Origin: Leptolyngbya sp. FACHB-261
GTDB taxonomy: Bacteria; Cyanobacteriota; Cyanobacteriia; FACHB-261
Direction: 5' to 3'
Assembly: GCF_014696065.1 (NCBI RefSeq)
Contig: NZ_JACJPL010000018.1
Location: forward strand, 248,001 to 312,000
Length of the DNA stretch: 64,000 nt
Position 1 is the stretch's first letter. Every line of letters begins with the position of its first letter. The notes beneath the pieces were generated by a model. It did not search any database. It worked only from the letters and a program-made list of their open reading frames with translations, and was not told where the DNA came from. This document shows positions 46,545 through 57,332 of the stretch, piece by piece. Both the position numbers and the translations under genes were made by a program.

Positions 46545-47426
46545 CTAGGCAGCAACGGGAGTTGCTTGACGTTGCTGAGCCAGTTCCCGCAGACGACGAA
46601 TCCGATCCTCAGTCGCTGGGTGGGTACGGAATAGGGTCTGCAAGCCTTTGGTCGAGAGTGGATTCACAATCAATAAGGGTGACATGGCTGGGTTGCCATT
46701 CATGGGAATCTGATGGCCCATCTCTTCTAGTTTTTGCAAAGCGCTAACCAGGGCCAAGGGATTACCCGTGAGTTGAGCTGAACCGAGATCAGCCGCGTAC
46801 TCACGGGTGCGGGAAACTGCAAATTGGAGCAAACCAGCGGCCAGGGGAGCCAAAATGACCAGAAACAGCAGACCTAGAGGGTTACCGCCTCGACGATCAT
46901 CACGAGTGACTGGGCCGTACAGGGCACCAAAGGTGAGGATTCGGCCCAGAAAAGTGACAGCCCCAGCCAGGGTGCCTGCAACTGCTTGCGTCAACGTATC
47001 TCGGTTGCGAATATGCGTGAGTTCATGGGCCAGTACCCCTTCGAGTTCCTCTGGGGAGAGCGCCTCGAGAATGCCCTGAGTCACTGCTACAGCAGCATGT
47101 TCAGGGTCACGACCGGTCGCGAAAGCATTAGGCGACTGAGTCGGCACAATGAACACCTTAGGCATGGGAATCTCCGCCCGTTCGCTGAGCGAAGCGATCA
47201 TGTCAAACAGTTCCGGTGCCTCATGCCGCTGTAAAGGTTGGGCGCGGTAGGCGGCAAGAGCAGCTTGGTCGGAGTAGAACCAAGAGCCGAAGCTGGTGAT
47301 TGCAGCAAGCGCTAAGCCGATGTACAGACCCTGCTCATCGCCAACTAACAAGTATCCACCCAGAACCAACAAGCCGCTGAGAAGCCCCAGCAGCGCCGCT
47401 GTCTTAATTTGATTCATGCCCAACAT
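46545..47426 (-). CDS. htpX: HtpX-like M48 zinc metalloprotease
   Basis: HtpX degrades misfolded membrane proteins. The 293-residue protein has two N-terminal helices (LLGLLSGLLVLGGYLLV and GLYIGLALAAITSFGSWFY), the cytoplasmic catalytic domain with VLAHELTHIRNRDTL (zinc His residues and Glu of HExxH), another pair of helices (about 160-205), and the third zinc-ligand segment SRTREYAADLGSA. A typical late TKGLQTLFRTHPATEDRI segment follows. Everything needed for activity is present. It stands alone, convergent with the sugar transporter operon. Confidence 0.95.
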   Translation of the reverse strand: MLGMNQIKTAALLGLLSGLLVLGGYLLVGDEQGLYIGLALAAITSFGSWFYSDQAALAAYRAQPLQRHEAPELFDMIASLSERAEIPMPKVFIVPTQSPNAFATGRDPEHAAVAVTQGILEALSPEELEGVLAHELTHIRNRDTLTQAVAGTLAGAVTFLGRILTFGALYGPVTRDDRRGGNPLGLLFLVILAPLAAGLLQFAVSRTREYAADLGSAQLTGNPLALVSALQKLEEMGHQIPMNGNPAMSPLLIVNPLSTKGLQTLFRTHPATEDRIRRLRELAQQRQATPVAA

Positions 47427-47621
47427 AGTTTATATCAGTAGTAATATCAGAGATTTTCTTCAGGTTGCTCTTAAATTCTCAGATCTATAGAGGGCCTGTG
47501 CTCTACCTCATGAGAGAACTTAATGCGAGAACTGGAGCGCGTGGGAGAACTGGAGTGAAACCGCTAGAGTGGAGCAGGAAAACTCTAAGACTGGCTCGTT
47601 TCGCTCTCTCACAAAAGCTTT

Positions 47622-50462
47622 ATGTCTCTTTTAGGTAACCTACGTCGCTATGGCCTTCCAGGTCTATTTTTCGGCCTCTGTTTGAGTGCTGTATTTTACT
47701 TTGGTGGCCCTAATCATTCTGCTCAGTTAGCTGCGTCTGCAGCGCCCTCACCAATCGCTGTAGCAGCGACTCCAGGTGCACCCCCGAATGCACAATCACT
47801 GTCAACTACAGAGAACGTACGTAAGACAGTTTTGGCTAATGGCCTAACTGTTCTGACCAAGGAAATTCATACCTCACCTGTAGTTAGCGTGCAGGTTTGG
47901 TATCGCGTTGGTTCTCGTAACGAAACCGCTGGACTGAGCGGCATTTCTCACCAACTTGAGCATTTGCTATTCAAAGGAACAACCCAACGTCCTATCCAAT
48001 TTGGACGTCTATTTAGTGCTCTAGGCAGCGCCTCTAATGCTTTCACCAGCTATGACGAGACAGCTTATTTTGGCACCGTCGAACGAGACAAACTCGATGC
48101 GTTGCTCACGCTAGAAGCTGACCGGATGGAAAACTCGCTGATCAATCCTGAGTCATTGACCAGCGAGAAGCGAGTGGTAATTTCAGAGCTACAGGGTTAC
48201 GAGAATAGCCCTAACTACCGACTTAACCGTGCGGTGATGCGAGCTGCTTTTCCCCAACGAGCTTATGGCCTCCCGGTCGGTGGCACTAAAGCGGATGTTG
48301 AGAAATTTACAGTAGAGCAAGTTCGCCAGTATTACCGCACCTACTACAGTCCCAGTAATGCCACCTTGGTGATTACGGGTGATTTTCAAACCGAGCCAGT
48401 TCTAGCCGCAGTGCAGAAGGCTTTTGGTAAAGTCCCTAAGCTTGGCACTACAGCACAAGCGCCAGCAGCCCAGGCTGCTTCTCCATCCAGCCAAGCAGCT
48501 AAGGCCCCATTGGTCCTGCGGGAACCGGGCAGTGCTGCCCTGTTGAAGGCAGTCTACCCGCTGCCCAACGTCAACCACCCCGACGTGGCAGCTCTAAACG
48601 TACTGGATTACGTCCTCACCGGTGGGCGCAGTTCCCGTCTCTATCAAGCTTTGGTTGAATCAGGCTTAGCCAGTGATGTCAGTGGTTATGCCGCAACCTT
48701 AATTGAATCCGGTTGGTACGAGCTGAATGCCACTGCTGCCCCTGGTCAAAATCTCAGCAAAATCGACCAGGTGCTCCAGCAAACCCTGACGGCGCTACGC
48801 GATCGGACAGTGACTGAGGAGGAGTTGAAGCGCGCTAAGACTCAACTGCAAGCAGCCATCACCCTGCAAAGCCGTGACATCACCAGTCAGGCGTTTCAGC
48901 TGGGCGATGACCAGACCAGTGCAGGCGACTACCGCTATCGAGACCACTTTCTAGCCGCAGTCGAGCAAGTCCGTGCTGCCGATGTCCAGCGAGTCGCCCG
49001 CACCTACTTCAGCCCTCAGAGCCGCACTATTGGCTTCTTCGAACCCACGCAAGTGGACGGGCGTGTTGGGACGGCAGCAACAGGCTCAACCCAAACAGCC
49101 GAACAATTCAACTTGGGGCCCCCTGTTGATCCCAGCGAAGTCGCCAAATATCTGCCACCCAGCGACTCAACGGATACGCGCACGCCCCAAGCTCTGCCTG
49201 AAACTGTTAGCCTGCCCAATGGTCTGCGCGTACTGCTGCTACCCGACCGCAGTACACCGACGGTCACTTTGAGTGGCTATGTTCAGGCTGGGAGTGAGTT
49301 CGACACGACTGCCAAAGCTGGGCTCGCCAGCCTAACTGCTGAGAACCTGATGAATGGTGCCCAAGGCAAAGATGCGCTGACTCTCGCGAAGACCCTAGAG
49401 GACCGGGGGGCCAGCTTAGGTTTCAGTGCAAATCGGGAGGGAGTCATAATCAGCAGTAATGCTTTAGCTGCCGATCTGACCACTGTGACCCAAACCTTAG
49501 CGTCTGTATTACAACAAGCTACTTTTCCGGCTCAAGAATTGGAACTGAGCCGCCAACGGGCATTAACGGCGCTGAAAGTTGAATTAGATAACCCTGCTCG
49601 TTTGGGCCGTCGTGCTTTCCAACAGGCCGTCTATCCAAACAACCACCCGTTCTATGCCTTCCCTAGTGAGGCGAGCCTTAAAGGGATTGACCGGTCAGAC
49701 TTAGTAAATTTCTACCGGGCACACTACCGCCCTGATACCACGGTGCTTACTCTGCTGGGGGACTTTGAGCCTAGCCAAGCCCGTGCCCTGCTTGAGCGCG
49801 AGTTCGGCTCCTGGCAGGCGAGTGGTAAGCCTCCGGCACTGGAGTTTCCCCCTGTACCATTGCCCAAAGCGGTGGTTCGGCTCAATCCAGTCCTGCCGGG
49901 TAAGGCGCAGTCGATCACCTATCTCGGCTACAGCGCCATCGACCGCAAAGACCCTCGCTTCTATGCAGCCCTAGTGCTCAACGAGATTCTGGGGGGCAAT
50001 ACCTTGGCGAGCCGCTTAGGAACCGAAATTCGCGACCGTCAGGGCCTGACCTACGGCATCTACAGCTATTTTCAGGCTGGAATTAATGCTGGTCCCTTCC
50101 TGATTCAGATGCAGACTGCCCCTGAAGACGCACAACGGGCTGTTGACAGCACCCTCAGGCTACTGAAGCAACTGCGTGACCAGGGTGTCACCTCCAATGA
50201 ACTGGCAGCGGCTAAACGGTCAATCACCAACAGCTATCCGGTTGGCTTAGCAGACCCTGATAGCGTGGCAAATACGATTTTGATGAACGCAGTCTACGGC
50301 TTAGGGCGGGAAGAAATTCGCCAATTCCCTAGCCAAATCGAAGCCGTAACTCTACAGCAGGTGAACCAGACTGCCAAAGAGTTGCTGAGCCCCGACAACC
50401 TAGTGGTTGTCACTGCAGGTCCAGCTGTTAGCGGCACGGGTGCCTCAGCGCCTCGTTCCTAG
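47622..50462 (+). CDS. Double-domain M16 zinc peptidase (pitrilysin family)
   Basis: The 946-residue protein begins with a hydrophobic signal/anchor helix (GLFFGLCLSAVFYFGG) and an Ala/Pro-rich linker. Two M16 units follow (about 60-480 and 520-930). The first carries the inverted zinc motif HQLEH (about residue 110-115, in SGISHQLEHLLFKGT) and the distal Glu in VVISELQGYEN. The second, as usual, lacks the catalytic residues but keeps the R/Y-type motif near YLGYSAIDRKDPRF and DRQGLTYGIYSYF. Such proteins are periplasmic or lumenal peptidases. It is followed by a perfect 20-bp hairpin. Confidence 0.93.
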   Translation: MSLLGNLRRYGLPGLFFGLCLSAVFYFGGPNHSAQLAASAAPSPIAVAATPGAPPNAQSLSTTENVRKTVLANGLTVLTKEIHTSPVVSVQVWYRVGSRNETAGLSGISHQLEHLLFKGTTQRPIQFGRLFSALGSASNAFTSYDETAYFGTVERDKLDALLTLEADRMENSLINPESLTSEKRVVISELQGYENSPNYRLNRAVMRAAFPQRAYGLPVGGTKADVEKFTVEQVRQYYRTYYSPSNATLVITGDFQTEPVLAAVQKAFGKVPKLGTTAQAPAAQAASPSSQAAKAPLVLREPGSAALLKAVYPLPNVNHPDVAALNVLDYVLTGGRSSRLYQALVESGLASDVSGYAATLIESGWYELNATAAPGQNLSKIDQVLQQTLTALRDRTVTEEELKRAKTQLQAAITLQSRDITSQAFQLGDDQTSAGDYRYRDHFLAAVEQVRAADVQRVARTYFSPQSRTIGFFEPTQVDGRVGTAATGSTQTAEQFNLGPPVDPSEVAKYLPPSDSTDTRTPQALPETVSLPNGLRVLLLPDRSTPTVTLSGYVQAGSEFDTTAKAGLASLTAENLMNGAQGKDALTLAKTLEDRGASLGFSANREGVIISSNALAADLTTVTQTLASVLQQATFPAQELELSRQRALTALKVELDNPARLGRRAFQQAVYPNNHPFYAFPSEASLKGIDRSDLVNFYRAHYRPDTTVLTLLGDFEPSQARALLEREFGSWQASGKPPALEFPPVPLPKAVVRLNPVLPGKAQSITYLGYSAIDRKDPRFYAALVLNEILGGNTLASRLGTEIRDRQGLTYGIYSYFQAGINAGPFLIQMQTAPEDAQRAVDSTLRLLKQLRDQGVTSNELAAAKRSITNSYPVGLADPDSVANTILMNAVYGLGREEIRQFPSQIEAVTLQQVNQTAKELLSPDNLVVVTAGPAVSGTGASAPRS

Positions 50463-50489
50463 GCCCAAAATTTCGTAAAAGCGCGTAAA

Positions 50490-50533
50490 CCAATAAGTAA
50501 GGGCAGGGATTGATCCCTGCCCTTACTTATTGG
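50490..50533. terminator. Perfect 20-bp stem hairpin, bidirectional terminator or dispersed palindrome
   Basis: CCAATAAGTAAGGGCAGGGA (50490-50509) is exactly complementary to the right arm at 50514-50533, with a four-base loop TTGA. It lies between the converging M16 and ABC ATPase genes. Just after it, a TTGGYTCTTATYCAAT-like unit occurs about three times (50530-50565). The stem is longer than most intrinsic terminators. Confidence 0.8.
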
Positions 50534-50571
50534 CTCTTATTCAATGGTTCTTATCCAATTGGTTCTTCAAC

Positions 50572-52404
50572 CTACTCAACTAGCAGACCCCGTTTAGTTT
50601 GGCGAGAGCGAATGTCTTCCAAGTTGCCCAAAGGAATTGAATTGATCAGCGCTCGGGTGTAGTCCTGTTGCGGCGATTGATAAATCTCTTCAGCAGGACC
50701 GATCTCTTCGATTTTGCCCTTGTTCATCACGATGATGCGGTCGCTCATGAACTTGACCACACTGAGGTCATGGGAAATGAAGATGTAAGTCAAACCGAAC
50801 TCTTCTTGTAGTTCCTTGAGCAGGTTGAGAACTTGAGCCTGTACAGAGACATCTAAGGCTGATACAGACTCATCACAGATGATGAACTTAGGGTTGAGAG
50901 CCAAAGCCCGAGCAATGCAAATCCGCTGCCGCTGACCACCCGAGAACTCGTGGGGAAAGCGATTCATGGATTCTGGGCTGAGGCCAACTCGTTCTAGCAG
51001 ATAACCAGCCCGCTCCCGACAGGCTCGGCCACCCATCTTCACGCCCTCGTCGTTTTTGTGCAGGCGCAAAGGCTCCATGATTGCATCGCCAACGCTCATG
51101 CGCGGATCGAGTGAACCAAAGGGATCCTGGAAGATAATCTGCATATCTCGACGCAGCTGACGCAACGCCGATTTACCCAAACTGAGCACATCCGTGCCTT
51201 CAAACAAGACTCGCCCGCCCGTTGGTTTCACTAGACGTAGCAAAGCTCGTCCCAGCGTCGTCTTGCCACAGCCCGACTCACCTACCAGGCCCAAGGTTTC
51301 GCCTCGATAAACCTCAAACGAGACGTCGTTCACTGCCATAACGTAGCGCTGGGTTTGGCCAAAAACGCCGCGCACGGGAAAGAATACCTTGAGATCTTCG
51401 ACCTTGAGTAGAGGCTCTTGAGATTGAAGTTGGTTGTTGCGCTCACGCAGCTCAGCGGTGCTGACTTCAGTGTTGAGACGTTCAGATCTAGCATCATCCA
51501 GAGCCCGTTCGCTGAGCAGAACTGCGCCCGTGGCATCGACACTTTCCTGCATGAAATCCGATACCGTTGGCAAATACCTCAAGCGTTTATCCAGCCGCGG
51601 ACGGCAGGTGAGCAAGCCCCGCGTGTAGGGATGTTGGGGCTTAGAGAAGATGTCCAACACGCTGCCATACTCAACCACCTTGCCCTGATACATCACCGCT
51701 ACAGAGTCAGCGATTTCGGCAATCACACCCAAGTCGTGAGTAATGAACAGAATCGACATCCCCCGACGATCGCGCAGTTCCCGCAGCAGGTCCAAGATCG
51801 TCGCTTGAACAGTCACATCTAGTGCTGTGGTTGGCTCATCGGCAATTAGGATATCTGGGTTGCAGGAGATTGCCATCGCGATCATGACCCGCTGCAGTTG
51901 CCCACCGGACAGTTCATGCGGGTAGCGGTCGAGAATAGCTTCTGGCGTCGGCAATTTCACTTCGTCGAACAGCTCCACCGCTAGCCGTCGTGCCTCTGTC
52001 GCTGAGACGTTCTGGTGCAGCCGGATTGCCTCCGTAACCTGAAATCCGCAGGTAAATACCGGATTGAGGGAGGACATGGGCTCCTGAAAAATCATGCCCA
52101 AGCGATTGCCTCGGTAATCGCGCATCTGGCTTTCTGGCAGCTTCAGTAGATTCACTGAACGACTGGTCCGCTCGTCGGGGGGATGGAACAATACCTCACC
52201 GCTAGCGATCCGGCCTGGCGGACAGGGGACCAGGCGCATCAAAGTTAGTGAGGTTACCGACTTGCCAGAACCAGACTCCCCCACAATCCCCAGGGTCTCC
52301 CCTCGGTTGAGTGAGAAGGAGACATCACTAACCGCCTCCACCAACTTGCTATCGGTCTGGAACTGCACGCGCAGGTTACGGACTTGGAGAATTGGTTCAC
52401 TCAT
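50572..52404 (-). CDS. Fused OppD-OppF type ABC ATPase (peptide/nickel import family)
   Basis: The 610-residue protein from the ATG at 52404 (the [10 protein letters not shown] start; a longer frame adds 15 unlikely residues) is two complete ABC ATPases in one chain. The first has [14 protein letters not shown], the signature [13 protein letters not shown] and the DEPTTALD Walker B segment. The second has [30 protein letters not shown] and [13 protein letters not shown]. Both have the OligoHPY extension type (RPRLDKR...LP). Fused pairs like GsiA energise dipeptide, oligopeptide or glutathione importers. No permease or binding-protein gene is adjacent, so the substrate is unknown. Confidence 0.93.
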   Translation of the reverse strand: MSEPILQVRNLRVQFQTDSKLVEAVSDVSFSLNRGETLGIVGESGSGKSVTSLTLMRLVPCPPGRIASGEVLFHPPDERTSRSVNLLKLPESQMRDYRGNRLGMIFQEPMSSLNPVFTCGFQVTEAIRLHQNVSATEARRLAVELFDEVKLPTPEAILDRYPHELSGGQLQRVMIAMAISCNPDILIADEPTTALDVTVQATILDLLRELRDRRGMSILFITHDLGVIAEIADSVAVMYQGKVVEYGSVLDIFSKPQHPYTRGLLTCRPRLDKRLRYLPTVSDFMQESVDATGAVLLSERALDDARSERLNTEVSTAELRERNNQLQSQEPLLKVEDLKVFFPVRGVFGQTQRYVMAVNDVSFEVYRGETLGLVGESGCGKTTLGRALLRLVKPTGGRVLFEGTDVLSLGKSALRQLRRDMQIIFQDPFGSLDPRMSVGDAIMEPLRLHKNDEGVKMGGRACRERAGYLLERVGLSPESMNRFPHEFSGGQRQRICIARALALNPKFIICDESVSALDVSVQAQVLNLLKELQEEFGLTYIFISHDLSVVKFMSDRIIVMNKGKIEEIGPAEEIYQSPQQDYTRALINSIPLGNLEDIRSRQTKRGLLVE

Positions 52405-52636
52405 AGGACAGTTGGCGTAGGCAGCGTGAAGGGAGAGAAGAGAAGCCACAATATGGTCCCTTCATTGTGCACAACTGGAATGGCAAGATTGTCCACCAGA
52501 AACCTGCAACACCCCACAATACTTGAAACATTAACCACCCTCAGCCAAGCGTTAACAAAATCTAGTGAGCTAGCCACCAGGCTAAGCATTCCGATAGGCT
52601 GTGTTTAGGCTGTGGTGAATTTAGTTTCTTTGCGGA

Positions 52637-53188
52637 GTGTCCAAAAGCCTCATGCTGCAACGTTCCCTGACTGCTCTGCTGGCTTCAAGTTGTTTGTTAA
52701 CCGGTTTACCTGCTGCAAGTTTGGCGCAGGCGAACCCTGGGTTTGTTCTCTTTGGCCCTCAAGGCGTCCGTGAACACGCCCTGAACTATCGCCTAGATTT
52801 TGACGGACAGCCTGGAGGCATTGATCGCTATCGTCTCCGCATCCGTCGCTCAGATCTAGCCAATGCTCAACTGCAAGACCTGGCAGTTGCTCAAATTCAA
52901 ATCAGCTATCCCAATACTTACTCTGGCGACTTCGATCCGCGACGGATTGAGCTGCGGGTCGGTGGTAAGAGCGTTCCTCTAGAATCTGCCTCCTGGCAAC
53001 CCGATAACAACTTGATCGAGGTCATCCCTCAAGATCCGATTCCCTCTGGCAGGGACATGGAAGTGGTGCTATCGAATGTTCGGAACCCACGCTCCGGCGG
53101 CATCTTCTACTTCAACTGCCGAGTGATTACCCCTGGAGGCTCTCCACTGTTCCGTCATGTGGGCACTTGGGTGATCAGCACACAGTGA
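52637..53188 (+). CDS. DUF2808 secreted protein
   Basis: The 183-residue protein has a signal peptide (LTALLASSCLLTGLPAASLAQA, cleavage after about residue 31) and matches DUF2808, a cyanobacterial family of secreted proteins. Conserved pieces are YRLRIRRSDLANAQLQDL, ISYPNTYSGDFDP, PIPSGRDMEVVLSNVRNPRSGG (in parts) and FNCRVITPGGSPLFRHVGTW. The role is not known; it is probably periplasmic or in the cell envelope. The start could be the GTG at 52637 or the ATG at 52652; both keep the signal peptide. Confidence 0.85.
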   Translation: MSKSLMLQRSLTALLASSCLLTGLPAASLAQANPGFVLFGPQGVREHALNYRLDFDGQPGGIDRYRLRIRRSDLANAQLQDLAVAQIQISYPNTYSGDFDPRRIELRVGGKSVPLESASWQPDNNLIEVIPQDPIPSGRDMEVVLSNVRNPRSGGIFYFNCRVITPGGSPLFRHVGTWVISTQ

Positions 53189-53275
53189 CTTGTCTAATTC
53201 ACTTGTTAGTCACTTGAATAGAGGCAGCCTAAGACCTCTACTGTCAAGTCTTCTGGCTGACGCTCCGACTAGCTC

Positions 53276-53298
53276 TTTGACTAAGTTTTTTGACTAAG
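53276..53298 (+). promoter_or_regulatory. Direct repeat upstream of psaM
   Basis: TTTGACTAAG occurs twice (53276-53285 and 53289-53298) with 13 bases between repeat starts, about 75-100 bases before the psaM ATG. Each contains a -35-like TTGACT. It might be a promoter element or regulator site; no clear -10 was found at a standard distance. Confidence 0.3.
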
Positions 53299-53374
53299 GG
53301 AAGCAGAGCGGTACATTTGGTGAGACGGTGTATCGTGGTAGCACGATTAATGCTTGCTGAAGGAGAAACCCGCA

Positions 53375-53482
53375 ATGATACTGGCTACAGCCTTATCTGA
53401 TACTCAGGTCTACACTGCTCTGGTGGTAGCTCTGTTCCCAGGTATTCTGGCATACATGCTGTCTACCAATTTGTATAAGTAG
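53375..53482 (+). CDS. psaM: Photosystem I reaction centre subunit XII (PsaM)
   Basis: This 35-residue membrane subunit of photosystem I helps the trimer contacts in cyanobacteria. The frame reads a short start, then ALSDTQVYTALVVALFPGILAY and STNLYK, given in parts, matching known PsaM (S-D-T-Q, V-A-L, the L-Y-K end). One helix fills most of the protein. AAGGAGA lies about nine bases before the ATG at 53375. It is too short to be found easily by automatic gene calling, and it supports a thylakoid-type, oxygenic organism. Confidence 0.93.
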   Translation: MILATALSDTQVYTALVVALFPGILAYMLSTNLYK

Positions 53483-53535
53483 GTAGTTTCTTCAGGCAGG
53501 TCGTCACTCTCCAAATACACCCTCAGTGTTCGGCC

Positions 53536-53553
53536 AGAGGGCACCTGCCTCTT
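53536..53553 (+). terminator. Small hairpin after psaM
   Basis: AGAGGGCA and TGCCTCT pair with one bulged G around a two-base loop, followed by TTAGTATTTGTTTTTC. The position about 55 bp after psaM and the T-rich tail fit an intrinsic terminator. Confidence 0.5.
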
Positions 53554-53614
53554 TAGTATTTGTTTTTCAGATTTGCCTTAATTTTCCCAGCCCTGCTTGA
53601 GCCTGTGAGCTTGT

Positions 53615-54181
53615 ATGGTTGCCCGACGACGCCCCTTTCAGCTCTCCTGGCGTGAGCCCCATGCAGCTCAACCAGCCCCCAGACCTTTGCGGAACTCAGC
53701 CTTGGGTCGCCGTCTCCCTGCTACTGGCCTTAAGCGACCTCAAGCAGTGAGGCCTTCTGGCCAAGCACAAGCTTCTCAGGCTTCAGCGAAATTTCAACCG
53801 GGTCTTCTGCTGGTGCCACCCCAACCTTCAACTGATGCATCAAGGGCGGCTCGCCTACTCCAAGCGCAGCGCAATCGTCGTTATCGTGCTCGGGGCTTGG
53901 AGGCAGTAGCAGCGATTGCAGTCAACCTGGTTCTAGCGGCCTCTGCTTGCTATGCGCTGGTGCAGCTATTTCCTTACCAGTTGGCTCAGCAAAAGCAGCT
54001 CCACGAAATCAGTAATGAAGTCAAAACGGCCCAGCAACGGGTCAAAGTCCTGCGCGAACGTCTCACTCGCAACTTTGACCCTACCCAGACAGAAGCTATC
54101 CTGCGCGAGCAAGGCTTAGTCAACCCCAATCAAGTTCAAGTTGAGTTGATTAGTCCCAAATGGGATGACGGCTCACCCTAG
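53615..54181 (+). CDS. Single-pass membrane protein with FtsB/DivIC-like C-terminal part
   Basis: The 188-residue protein has a long Arg/Ala/Pro/Gln-rich cytoplasmic part (about 1-95), one membrane helix (about 97-118, AVAAIAVNLVLAASACYALVQL), a coiled coil (QQKQLHEISNEVKTAQQRVKVL, in parts), and the tail DPTQTEAILREQGLVNPNQVQVELI. The order cytoplasm, helix, coiled coil, then DPxxxEx2LREx-GLVxPxx recalls FtsB and DivIC. Those proteins act with FtsL and FtsQ in division, and clear homologues have not been generally recognised in cyanobacteria. The resemblance is by eye only. Neighbours (psaM, a response regulator) give no support for a division role. Confidence 0.7.
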   Translation: MVARRRPFQLSWREPHAAQPAPRPLRNSALGRRLPATGLKRPQAVRPSGQAQASQASAKFQPGLLLVPPQPSTDASRAARLLQAQRNRRYRARGLEAVAAIAVNLVLAASACYALVQLFPYQLAQQKQLHEISNEVKTAQQRVKVLRERLTRNFDPTQTEAILREQGLVNPNQVQVELISPKWDDGSP

Positions 54182-54287
54182 ATGGCTCCCCATAGATAAT
54201 TAGCCAGACGTCCAGAAAGATGTCCGTCAGCAATTTTGATGGTTCCAAATCAAGCTCAATAGCCCACTCCATCATCCATACCAAGGG

Positions 54288-54971
54288 CTAAACCGGGGAG
54301 CTTTCGGAAAGGTTATCGCCAACCGCAGGCTGATAACCATGCTCAAAAGCAAATCGGACTAGCTGGGAGCGATTCTCCAGGTTGAGCTTGCTCAAGATGC
54401 TGCTGAGATGGGTCTGAACCGTGCGAGGGCTGATGTATAAACGCTCACCAATCTGCTTGTTGGTGAAGCCTTGGATCACTTCCCAAAACACTTTGACCTC
54501 GGCATTGGTCAGCGGTAGCTGTTCAGGAACTGGAGCTGAGGCGTTGCCTGTTTCTTGAGGCATGCCCTGCTGCATCAGGCGCAAAATCTCGGCGTGGGTA
54601 CGACGGGCCCGCTCGAGCTGAGCCTCAATCTTAGCAACGAGTTCTCGAGGCTCAAAGGGCTTGATTAGATAGTCATCAGCGCCTGTGGCATGACCTTGCA
54701 CTCGGTCTTCAACTTCTCCCCGAGCCGATAAGAAAATAAAAGGCACGAGTTGGCCAGAGCGTAGGGTGCGCAGTCGATGGCAGAACTCGAAGCCATCCAT
54801 CTCAGGCATCATCACGTCAGAAACTACCAGGTCAGGAGGTTCCTGCTCAAAAGCAGCTAAGGCCTGCGATCCAGAGCCGACCGACGTGACCAAGTAGCCG
54901 CGCTTCTCTAGATAACGGGTTAAAGCCGTTAGCAGAGTAGTGTCATCATCAACGACAAGGATCCTTTTCAT
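54288..54971 (-). CDS. Response regulator, receiver plus LuxR-type DNA-binding domain
   Basis: The 227-residue protein from the ATG at 54971 has an N-terminal receiver (RILVVDDDTTLL, phosphoacceptor Asp in LVVSDVMMPEMDGF, Thr/Ser and Lys in FLSARG and YLIKPF). A linker follows, then a LuxR/NarL helix-turn-helix (LTNAEVKVFWEVIQGFTNKQIGERLYISPRTVQTHLSSIL, in parts). A GTG 54 bases upstream would add 18 residues and is less likely. It resembles the Ycf29/Rre1 group in layout, but is not clearly Rre1. No sensor kinase gene is next to it. Confidence 0.92.
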   Translation of the reverse strand: MKRILVVDDDTTLLTALTRYLEKRGYLVTSVGSGSQALAAFEQEPPDLVVSDVMMPEMDGFEFCHRLRTLRSGQLVPFIFLSARGEVEDRVQGHATGADDYLIKPFEPRELVAKIEAQLERARRTHAEILRLMQQGMPQETGNASAPVPEQLPLTNAEVKVFWEVIQGFTNKQIGERLYISPRTVQTHLSSILSKLNLENRSQLVRFAFEHGYQPAVGDNLSESSPV

Positions 54972-55279
54972 AAAGCCAGGGACAGAGGATGTGGAATCGG
55001 CAGCAGGGACAACGTGAGTAGTCACGACTGGATGTATTTACCCTGTAGCATTCCCTAGTTTGAGCGACTTAAACCGATCTTAGGGTTGAGCCGGAGGTTT
55101 CAGCGCATTCCACAAAAAGTTTGCTGAGGGGCATCAATAGTTTCAGGTGCTCAGCTCTAGAGCAGGCTAATTTATTCTGGTAGTTTACTGTGAGACCGCT
55201 GTCACCAAATTGGGGTGCGCCAAGCACAGTCTGATAGCGGTTTGAGTGCATACCCAGCTTGGAAAGTGAATTAACCAGG

Positions 55280-56707
<1,428 letters not shown>

Positions 56708-56715
56708 AGCGGCAA

Positions 56716-56744
56716 TTAGGAGCACTTAGAGGCAAGTCTCCTAA
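56716..56744 (+). terminator. Hairpin after icd
   Basis: TTAGGAG pairs with CTCCTAA and ACTT with AAGT, with a one-base bulge and a six-base loop. It lies nine bases after the icd stop. There is no T-run just after it, so its strength is uncertain. Confidence 0.5.
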
Positions 56745-56851
56745 CAGCAGGTTAAGAAAATTAAAAGTATGGTGCCCTGATACAAATTGTGTCAGGACAT
56801 AGGGAATACTAAACGGATAAGTTCCTACCCTGCGATAGAGGACAAATCACC

Positions 56852-57109
56852 GTGATTGAGCAAATGCTCCATCAAGCCCTGACTGATGGCTATCGAGTCA
56901 ATATTCAGGACGTTACTGACGGCTGTAGCTGGCAGAACTGCGAGATTCTCGACGTAGCCGAGGGCTGCGTTCGGTTTCGGCGCTGTTCTGTACGCAACGG
57001 TGCAGTTGAGATCTGGCAGTATGTCCTACCTCTGAACCGGATCGCATGTGTCTGGTGGCGCACCACTTCTATCGACAGTTCCCTACTGGCTCGCTCTGCA
57101 GCTGACTGA
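56852..57109 (+). CDS. Small protein, possible Sm-like beta fold, unknown
   Basis: The 85-residue product starts with a GTG at 56852. The middle (YRVNIQDVTDG, NCEILDVAEGCVRFRRC, VEIWQYVLPLNRIACVWW) has the strand rhythm of small SH3/Sm-like proteins such as Hfq. This is pattern only and the family is not recognised. It has four Cys residues, three of them in the first half, not in a zinc-ribbon spacing. It lies between icd and a small zinc-ribbon gene. Being short, it may be spurious, but the composition is protein-like. Confidence 0.5.
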   Translation: MIEQMLHQALTDGYRVNIQDVTDGCSWQNCEILDVAEGCVRFRRCSVRNGAVEIWQYVLPLNRIACVWWRTTSIDSSLLARSAAD

Positions 57110-57137
57110 GCTTATAGCCTTGTGCTCGTCGCGTCCC

Positions 57138-57332
57138 TTAGAAGCTATGTCTAGAAGCAACCAAGGGGCGCGAGCCAGCTAAACCTGAGCCTCGAGGTCC
57201 TAAAACCTGGCTGGTTAGTAGGGGTGACATCTCTAGGCGGCAACGCCGACAGTAAAGGTAGCGTTCGCTAGCGCGAACGTGTCGCAACATAGTGTCTGAA
57301 CAACAGGGGCATTCAAAAGTTTCAAAAATCAC
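57138..57332 (-). CDS. Small zinc-ribbon protein, cyanobacterial
   Basis: The 64-residue protein has two knuckles, CPCC and CRRC, separated by about 17 residues (FECPCCSDTMLRHVRASE then YLYCRRCRLEM). This gives a four-Cys zinc ribbon. Short proteins with the pattern CPCC-x-LRHVR...YxxCxxC are common in cyanobacteria; function is unknown. The last half is Ser/Gly/Leu-rich. A 7-bp palindrome, CGTTCGC and GCGAACG, falls in the codons between the knuckles. It is on the opposite strand to the gene at 56852. Confidence 0.7.
   Translation of the reverse strand: MIFETFECPCCSDTMLRHVRASERYLYCRRCRLEMSPLLTSQVLGPRGSGLAGSRPLVASRHSF

Noticed and set aside
57255-57285. CGTTCGC/GCGAACG palindrome as a mobile repeat inserted in the zinc-ribbon gene
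   Set aside because: The knuckle spacing of the protein is normal, so there is no sign that an element was inserted; one copy was noticed.
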